64,000 nt of DNA from Micavibrio sp. UBA6139 (lineage in GTDB: Bacteria > Pseudomonadota > Alphaproteobacteria > Micavibrionales > Micavibrionaceae). Where the stretch lies: the NCBI GenBank assembly GCA_002423285.1, contig DIVF01000036.1, forward strand, positions 1 to 64,000, written 5' to 3'. Below are positions 59,648 to 64,000 of this stretch, in pieces. Position numbers and translations under genes: made by a program. The notes beneath the pieces are model-generated. The model ran no database searches. It had not been told where the DNA came from and saw only the letters and a program-made list of their open reading frames with translations. The stretch's first letter is position 1; each line of letters starts with the position of its first letter.

Positions 59648-60412
59648 TTAGCGCTGAATGAGGACGCGGTAGTAGTGATAGCTGCCTGTGGGCGGTGTTC
59701 CTGCGCCTTCAAAACACCCTTCCGGCTGAGCAAAGAGGACATTGCCCGTATCAATCAACGCAACGCCATTGGCAAAGGTGCCGATATATTCCGGCGATGC
59801 GCCCCAGCCTGATCCGGACAGTTTTGGCGGCGTATCAGCTGTTTGCGCAATGCCCAGCTTTTTATTCAACTCAACACAGACCTCGCGTGTCAGCCACGGT
59901 AACATGGCGATCAGCTCCAACTGGTCAGGATTACCGGCGCAAGATGAATCATTGCCCATCCCCATGCCCGGAATACAGGCGGTTCCGGTATAAAGCCAGT
60001 CGCCATAGGATGGTTGTGCGGAAAGGGCGCGGTTTAACCATTCCGGGTTTGGAATATTGTAGGAAATCTGGCCGCCTACGGGGTTAAAGACCTTGCATTC
60101 GTTTTCACTGACCGGGCAGCCTGGATTGGCGTAGGCGGTCAGGCGATCTGTTTCAAAGCTCATCAAGGATGGATCAATATTCCTTGAAATGCGCAGGCGC
60201 ATCATTGCGGCTTCCATGTCAACGCCACTTTGCGTGATCTGCGATGCTGCAATTTTAACTTTATCGTCGTTGACATTATCGCCGCTGCGGCTGCTCATCG
60301 TCACGGCGAAGGTCAGGGCGGCAAAAAGAACCACCGCAATCAAGATCAGAAACAAAACGTTTCCGGATTCTGAAGACGATGAATAAGACCGTGTTGCTGT
60401 CTTTGTACCCAT
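59648..60412 (-). CDS. pilin-like single-helix protein, paralogue 3 of 3
   Basis: The 254-residue protein has a Ser-rich N-terminus ending ESG, then NVLFLILIAVVLFAALTFAV (residues 18-37), and an exported domain with seven cysteines. Features shared with the genes at 21740 and 32846 are VFNPVGGQISYN, WLYTGTAC, LELIAMLPWLTREVCVELNKKLG and the ending EGCFEGAG then YHYYRVLIQR. It is inserted between dnaB and alr in opposite orientation, a place where the order is usually direct, which suggests that the family members have moved. The start has no strong ribosome-binding site. Confidence 0.65.
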   Translation of the reverse strand: MGTKTATRSYSSSSESGNVLFLILIAVVLFAALTFAVTMSSRSGDNVNDDKVKIAASQITQSGVDMEAAMMRLRISRNIDPSLMSFETDRLTAYANPGCPVSENECKVFNPVGGQISYNIPNPEWLNRALSAQPSYGDWLYTGTACIPGMGMGNDSSCAGNPDQLELIAMLPWLTREVCVELNKKLGIAQTADTPPKLSGSGWGASPEYIGTFANGVALIDTGNVLFAQPEGCFEGAGTPPTGSYHYYRVLIQR

Positions 60413-60476
60413 AGGTTTATTCTAGCGAAGAATATTACCCCGCAATACTGAATTTATTTTTGGGACCTCTTGTTTT

Positions 60477-61604
60477 ATGTCAAATATTTCCGCGAAATCC
60501 TTGACCCTGTTGGATATTGATCTGGGGGCGGTGGCCGCCAATATTAAGATTCTGAAAAGCAAAATTTCTGCCAAAACGGCACTGGCCGGGGTGGTAAAGG
60601 CCAATGCCTATGGCCTGGGTCTGGAACAGATCGCGCTTACGCATTTGCATGCCGGAACACGCAGCTTTTTTGTCGCGACGCTGGAGGAGGGAACCGCGCT
60701 GCGCCAAATCCTTGACCAGTCCGAGGCTAAAGATACAGAAATTGCCATTTTATGCGGCCTGTTGCCCGGCATGGCGGGGGAGTATCTGGTCCATCGCTTG
60801 ACCCCGGTGCTGAATGATCTGGGACAGGTGGCGTTATGCCGGAAGGATCTGGGCGGGTTGCCTGCGATGCTGCATGTCGATACGGGGATGCGCCGTTTGG
60901 GGCTGGACGCGGGTGAAGCTGCGGCGGTTCTGGCTGATCCGGCCTTGTTAGACGGCATTCAGCTCGCCGCCATCCTCAGCCATCTGGCTTGTGCCGATGA
61001 ACCGGACCATCCGCTGAACGCGCAGCAATTGCAGCTTTTTGACCGCTTCACGGCCCAGTTTTCCGGCGTGCGGCAATCCTTCAGCAATTCATCGGGGTTG
61101 TTCTTATCACCCGCCTATCACCGCGATCTGGCGCGTCCCGGCATGGCTGTTTACGGTTTGAACCCGGTGGCACCTTTGGCCAATCCGATGAAGCCTGTGG
61201 TGCGTCTTCGGGCGCGCATCTTGCAGCTGCGTGATGCGGCAGCGGGGGAGAGTGTCGGGTATAGCGCCACCTATCAATGCACCAAACCACGCCGTGTTGC
61301 GACCATTGCCCTTGGCTATGCCGATGGGTTTTTACGCAGTTTAAGCAGCCGGGGTTTTGTCTTTTTCGGAGAGCCGGGCCAGCAACAGCCTTGCCCGATC
61401 ATTGGCCGGGTGTCGATGGATTTGATTACCGTTGATGTCACGGATCTGACCGGGGCGGCCCCAAGGGCCGGGGACTTTGTTGATGTTTTTGGCGCAGGGC
61501 AGGATGTTGATCATCTGGCCGGGGTGGCTGGGACCATTGGTTATGAAATCCTGACGGCTTTGGGGGCGCGGCACACGCGGCATTATCACGGCCATGCGGT
61601 TTAA
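60477..61604 (+). CDS. alr: alanine racemase
   Basis: The 375-residue PLP enzyme converts L- to D-alanine for peptidoglycan. The PLP Lys41 lies in AGVVKANAYGLG; MLHVDTGMRRLGL, SNSSGLFLSP, RPGMAVYGLNP and the catalytic Tyr region VGYSATYQ, then GRVSMDLITVDVTD, complete the fold. It follows dnaB, with the pilin-like gene on the opposite strand between. There is no strong ribosome-binding site before ATG 60477. Confidence 0.96.
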   Translation: MSNISAKSLTLLDIDLGAVAANIKILKSKISAKTALAGVVKANAYGLGLEQIALTHLHAGTRSFFVATLEEGTALRQILDQSEAKDTEIAILCGLLPGMAGEYLVHRLTPVLNDLGQVALCRKDLGGLPAMLHVDTGMRRLGLDAGEAAAVLADPALLDGIQLAAILSHLACADEPDHPLNAQQLQLFDRFTAQFSGVRQSFSNSSGLFLSPAYHRDLARPGMAVYGLNPVAPLANPMKPVVRLRARILQLRDAAAGESVGYSATYQCTKPRRVATIALGYADGFLRSLSSRGFVFFGEPGQQQPCPIIGRVSMDLITVDVTDLTGAAPRAGDFVDVFGAGQDVDHLAGVAGTIGYEILTALGARHTRHYHGHAV

Positions 61605-61646
61605 AAACCTTTGAAATCAAGGGCATTTCAGGTTAAAAACACCCCT

Positions 61647-62486
61647 ATGGAACAGACGCAAGACACAATCAAAATGAAGGGTCAGGCCACCGGAAAAGCG
61701 GCACTGACCTATTTGCAATATGTCGCACAGGCCGTTGGTGCGGCGATGCTGGCCTTGTTCCAAGGGGCTGGCCGTTTGTTTGTGTTCATGGGCCAATCGG
61801 TCGTGCATATTTTTCTGCCGCCATTTTTTCCGCGGTTGGTCCTGCGCCAGTTGATTGATATTGGTTATTATTCCCTGCCGGTTGTTGGCATGACGACGTT
61901 GTTCACCGGGATGGTGCTGGCGTTGCAAAGCTATACCGGGTTTTCAAGGTTCAATGCGGAATCGGCTGTGGCGGGTGTTGTTGTGTTATCGATGGCCCGC
62001 GAACTGGCACCGGTTCTGGCAGGTCTGATGGTTGCGGGGCGTGTTGGGGCCTCCATCGCGGCTGAGATTGCAACGATGCGCGTGACCGAACAGATTGACG
62101 CGCTCAGCACATTATCGGTCAATCCCTTTAAATATTTGATTGCACCACGCGTTCTGGCTGGCACGTTGATGCTGCCGATACTGGTTCTGGTTGGTGATAT
62201 TATTGGTGTTTTTGGCGGCTATGTTGTCAGCATTTATAATCTTGGTTTCTCGCCGGGCCGTTATTTGTCTCAGACCTGGGAGATTCTCGAGGTAATTGAT
62301 GTTACATCGGGTCTGGTCAAGGCAGCTGTCTTTGGTTTCATTGTTGCCCTGATGGGTTGCTATCACGGTTTTAATTCCCAGCGCGGTGCGCAGGGCGTTG
62401 GTGCGGCGACAACCAATGCGGTTGTATCATCCTCCATTCTGATTTTGATCCTTAACTATATCCTGACGCAGGTGTTCTTTTCATGA
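61647..62486 (+). CDS. mlaE: MlaE-type ABC permease
   Basis: The 279-residue inner-membrane permease of the MlaFEDB phospholipid transporter shows the DUF140/MlaE signature: LPVVGMTTLFTGMVLALQSY, RELAPVLAGLMVAGRVGASIAAEIATMRVTEQIDAL, and PRVLAGTLMLPILVL. Five to six membrane segments are visible. The frame begins at 61611; ATG 61647 gives the usual N-terminus. It overlaps mlaF by four bases (ATGA). MlaD is encoded elsewhere in the window (36921). Confidence 0.95.
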   Translation: MEQTQDTIKMKGQATGKAALTYLQYVAQAVGAAMLALFQGAGRLFVFMGQSVVHIFLPPFFPRLVLRQLIDIGYYSLPVVGMTTLFTGMVLALQSYTGFSRFNAESAVAGVVVLSMARELAPVLAGLMVAGRVGASIAAEIATMRVTEQIDALSTLSVNPFKYLIAPRVLAGTLMLPILVLVGDIIGVFGGYVVSIYNLGFSPGRYLSQTWEILEVIDVTSGLVKAAVFGFIVALMGCYHGFNSQRGAQGVGAATTNAVVSSSILILILNYILTQVFFS

Positions 62487-63256
62487 GTGAAACAGCCAAG
62501 CTGCAACTCTCCGGCGTCGTGAAATCCTTTGGTAGCAAAAAGGTTTTGCAGGGTATTGATTTGTCGATTCCCAAGGGAAAATCACTGGTGGTGATTGGCG
62601 GGTCGGGGACCGGTAAATCGGTGATGCTGAAATGCGCCTTGGGCTTGATACATGCTGATTCTGGATCGATCATGGTGGATGGTCAGGAAACAATGGGCCT
62701 TGATTCCAAGGGCCGCACGGCCGTCATGCAAAAATTCGGCATGTTGTTTCAAGGCGGGGCCTTGTTCGACTCCCTCAAGGTCTGGGAAAATGTTGCCTTT
62801 GGCCTTATTCATGGTCGCGGTATGGATAAGCGCGACGCTTATTCCATCGTTCTTGAAAAGCTGAAATCTGTTGGCTTGGCGGAATCTGTGGCTGAACTGT
62901 ACCCGGCGGAACTTTCGGGCGGTATGCAAAAACGCGTGGGTCTGGCCCGTGCGATTGCCACCAACCCTGAAATCATTTTCTTTGATGAGCCCACAACCGG
63001 TCTGGACCCGATCATGGCTGATGTCATCAATGATCTGATCGTGAACAGTACAAAAGAACTCGGTGCGACCACATTGTCCATCACCCATGACATGGCCAGT
63101 GCCCGCAAGATTGCTGACTTTGTCGCGATGATCTATGAAGGTAAAATTATCTGGACCGGCCCGGTCGATGATCTCGATCATTGCGGCAATCCTTATGTTG
63201 ATCAATTTATCCATGGCCGCGCCAGCGGTCCGATCACTTTCGGCGCTGCTGCTTAA
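62483..63256 (+). CDS. mlaF: MlaF-type ABC ATPase
   Basis: The 257-residue ATPase of the Mla complex has Walker A GGSGTGKSV, the Q-loop (KFGMLFQGGALFDSL, the MlaF-typical QGGALF), the signature LSGGMQKRVGLARA, Walker B IIFFDEPTTGLDP and the switch His in SITHDMA. It energises phospholipid transfer with MlaE and MlaD. It is coupled to mlaE by the 4-base overlap and is the last gene of the alr-mlaE-mlaF run. Confidence 0.96.
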   Translation: MSETAKLQLSGVVKSFGSKKVLQGIDLSIPKGKSLVVIGGSGTGKSVMLKCALGLIHADSGSIMVDGQETMGLDSKGRTAVMQKFGMLFQGGALFDSLKVWENVAFGLIHGRGMDKRDAYSIVLEKLKSVGLAESVAELYPAELSGGMQKRVGLARAIATNPEIIFFDEPTTGLDPIMADVINDLIVNSTKELGATTLSITHDMASARKIADFVAMIYEGKIIWTGPVDDLDHCGNPYVDQFIHGRASGPITFGAAA

Positions 63257-63263
63257 AACCCTT

Positions 63264-63944
63264 TTAAATCGCGGTCATCTGCATGTGGCGCGGAAGTGCA
63301 TGGTCAGAGATCGGGGCATAGGTTTCAGAGTAGCTGCCGGGGAAGCGGAAATCCCACCATTCAGCGGGCAAAGGCAACATGGGCCTATTCAACTGTGCCG
63401 CCGCCGCCACCATAAAATCTTCCAGCATCTGGCGGTTTTTATTGACCTCAATTGACAGGCCGGGAAACCCGCGCCGTGCCGGGTTGACGGCCGGGTCTGT
63501 GGTCAAATGATCAAAGCGTGTACCCATATCAACCAGCGCACCATTTTCATCTTCCAGCACAATATCAACCGCCATGCCGCGCGGGTGGCCGCCCTTGCCG
63601 GGGGGTGAGAGCAGGCGGTTTGGTTCTTGCGTCCAGTGCGGGTTGGCCTTCACGATGTCGGTTTCTTGCATCATCGCCTGCGCTTCGATGGTTCTAAGCC
63701 CATCTTTTAAAACGAAATACAGACCCGTTTGCGTATAACAGGTCTTGGCAGCCAGAATGACCACTTCGGCAAAATCGCGGTGCAGCCATAATTTTGCATC
63801 GGGACGATAAAGCCCCAAACCAAAGATATTTTCCGGGTGGTGGGGCTGCGCATAGACAATGTCAATGCGTAGCGGCGTGGTCGTGACCACACTGTCCATT
63901 GCGATGAGGTCTACCGGGGAAATTATCTTTAAATCCTGTGTCAT
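63264..63944 (-). CDS. D-Ala-D-Ala dipeptidase-like protein (VanX/DdpX family, M15D)
   Basis: The 226-residue protein matches peptidase M15D, zinc enzymes that split D-Ala-D-Ala. GGHPRGMAVDIVL contains the first His and Asp ligands (HxxGxAxD), with GTRFDHLTTDPAV after it, and AEWWDFRFP occupies the place of the EWWH motif. In VanX the final residue of that motif is the third zinc ligand His; here it is Asp. The catalytic Glu is kept. A cytoplasmic location is likely, since no signal peptide is seen. It may recycle peptidoglycan dipeptide, but the ligand change leaves the activity uncertain. Confidence 0.85.
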   Translation of the reverse strand: MTQDLKIISPVDLIAMDSVVTTTPLRIDIVYAQPHHPENIFGLGLYRPDAKLWLHRDFAEVVILAAKTCYTQTGLYFVLKDGLRTIEAQAMMQETDIVKANPHWTQEPNRLLSPPGKGGHPRGMAVDIVLEDENGALVDMGTRFDHLTTDPAVNPARRGFPGLSIEVNKNRQMLEDFMVAAAAQLNRPMLPLPAEWWDFRFPGSYSETYAPISDHALPRHMQMTAI

Positions 63945-64000
63945 GCAGCCTTTATCCTGCCCGATTCCTGTGCCATAAAAAAGGGGATATGAAATTTCTA

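Noticed and set aside
59648..60412. Classical type IV prepilin or TadE annotation for the pilin-like family
   Set aside because: The helix is preceded by ESG/EKG and lacks the GFTLIE-type or GxxxVEF-type consensus, so only a general pilin-like architecture is claimed.
1..64000. CRISPR arrays, prophage, transposase or integrase genes
   Set aside because: No regularly spaced direct repeats and no mobile-element protein motifs were seen; the repeats found are palindromic, intergenic and non-coding.

Overview
The window is chromosomal DNA of a Gram-negative bacterium, most likely an alphaproteobacterium near Micavibrio/Rhodospirillales. The evidence is an NDUFA12-type complex I accessory protein, the NDUFA12-mlaD-DUF2155 gene order with aat close by, an alphaproteobacterial GshA, a phasin, LPS heptose synthesis, FadL and Mla envelope genes, and rpsF-rpsR-rplI-dnaB-alr synteny. 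The lineage is an inference; nothing here names a species. I see no transposase, integrase, phage module or CRISPR array. Coding density is high and genes sit in short operons separated by bidirectional hairpin terminators.

Layout. 0-8.7 kb: the end of an oxygenase gene, an SCP2 protein, a thioesterase, FadL, SCO1, DUF423, PhoH with an odd leader, and an FMN reductase. 7.6-14.1 kb: ribonucleotide reductase, with nrdB under a textbook NrdR operator and nrdA 3.5 kb away; a zinc-protease-like lipoprotein, a GST and two paralogous small lipoproteins lie between. 14.8-21.5 kb: pyruvate kinase, two unknown genes, a LapG-like protease fused to a c-di-GMP-type MshEN domain, bifunctional HldE, and two lipoproteins (one FlgO-like). 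21.7-26.3 kb: a pilin-like protein, an HSDL2-like SDR and two D,D-carboxypeptidases. 26.4-36.3 kb: a phasin with a second internal start, ClpS, two complete ClpA-type unfoldases, a second pilin-like protein, DUF2157/GDYXXLXY, and a C-terminally extended ClpP. 36.4-44.3 kb: NDUFA12, MlaD, DUF2155, Aat, a LeuA without its regulatory domain, Trm112, a LON-domain protein, a thioredoxin-TPR protein, a ProX-like deacylase and tRNA-Gly(GCC). 44.5-55.7 kb: AsnB, GshB/GshA (divergent), MltG, FabF, AcpP, a HAD phosphatase, FabG, MurI and FabD. 55.9-63.9 kb: a small Arg-rich protein behind a leader ORF, rpsF-rpsR-rplI, DnaB, a third pilin-like protein, alanine racemase, MlaE-MlaF, and a D-Ala-D-Ala dipeptidase-like protein.

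Themes. (1) Regulated proteolysis and the N-end rule: Aat adds Leu/Phe, ClpS delivers, two ClpA paralogues unfold, and a divergent ClpP may degrade. (2) Cell wall and D-amino acids: alr, murI, two dac genes, mltG and a VanX-like peptidase. (3) Envelope lipid handling: mlaD, mlaE, mlaF, FadL and the fab genes. (4) Glutathione: gshA, gshB and a GST. (5) Intergenic palindromic repeats: two 196-bp composite elements with inverted ends, shorter derivatives, a 60-bp element with GCCGCAGGC-type ends, and many AAGGGGGC/GCCCCCTT hairpins.

Best candidates for something new are the MshEN-protease fusion (17.5-18.5 kb), the structured leader or small RNA with a terminator upstream of phoH (5.2-5.4 kb), the dispersed pilin-like family, the duplicated ClpA with an extended ClpP, and the composite repeats. 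All functional calls rest on motifs recognised by eye; no database search was run.
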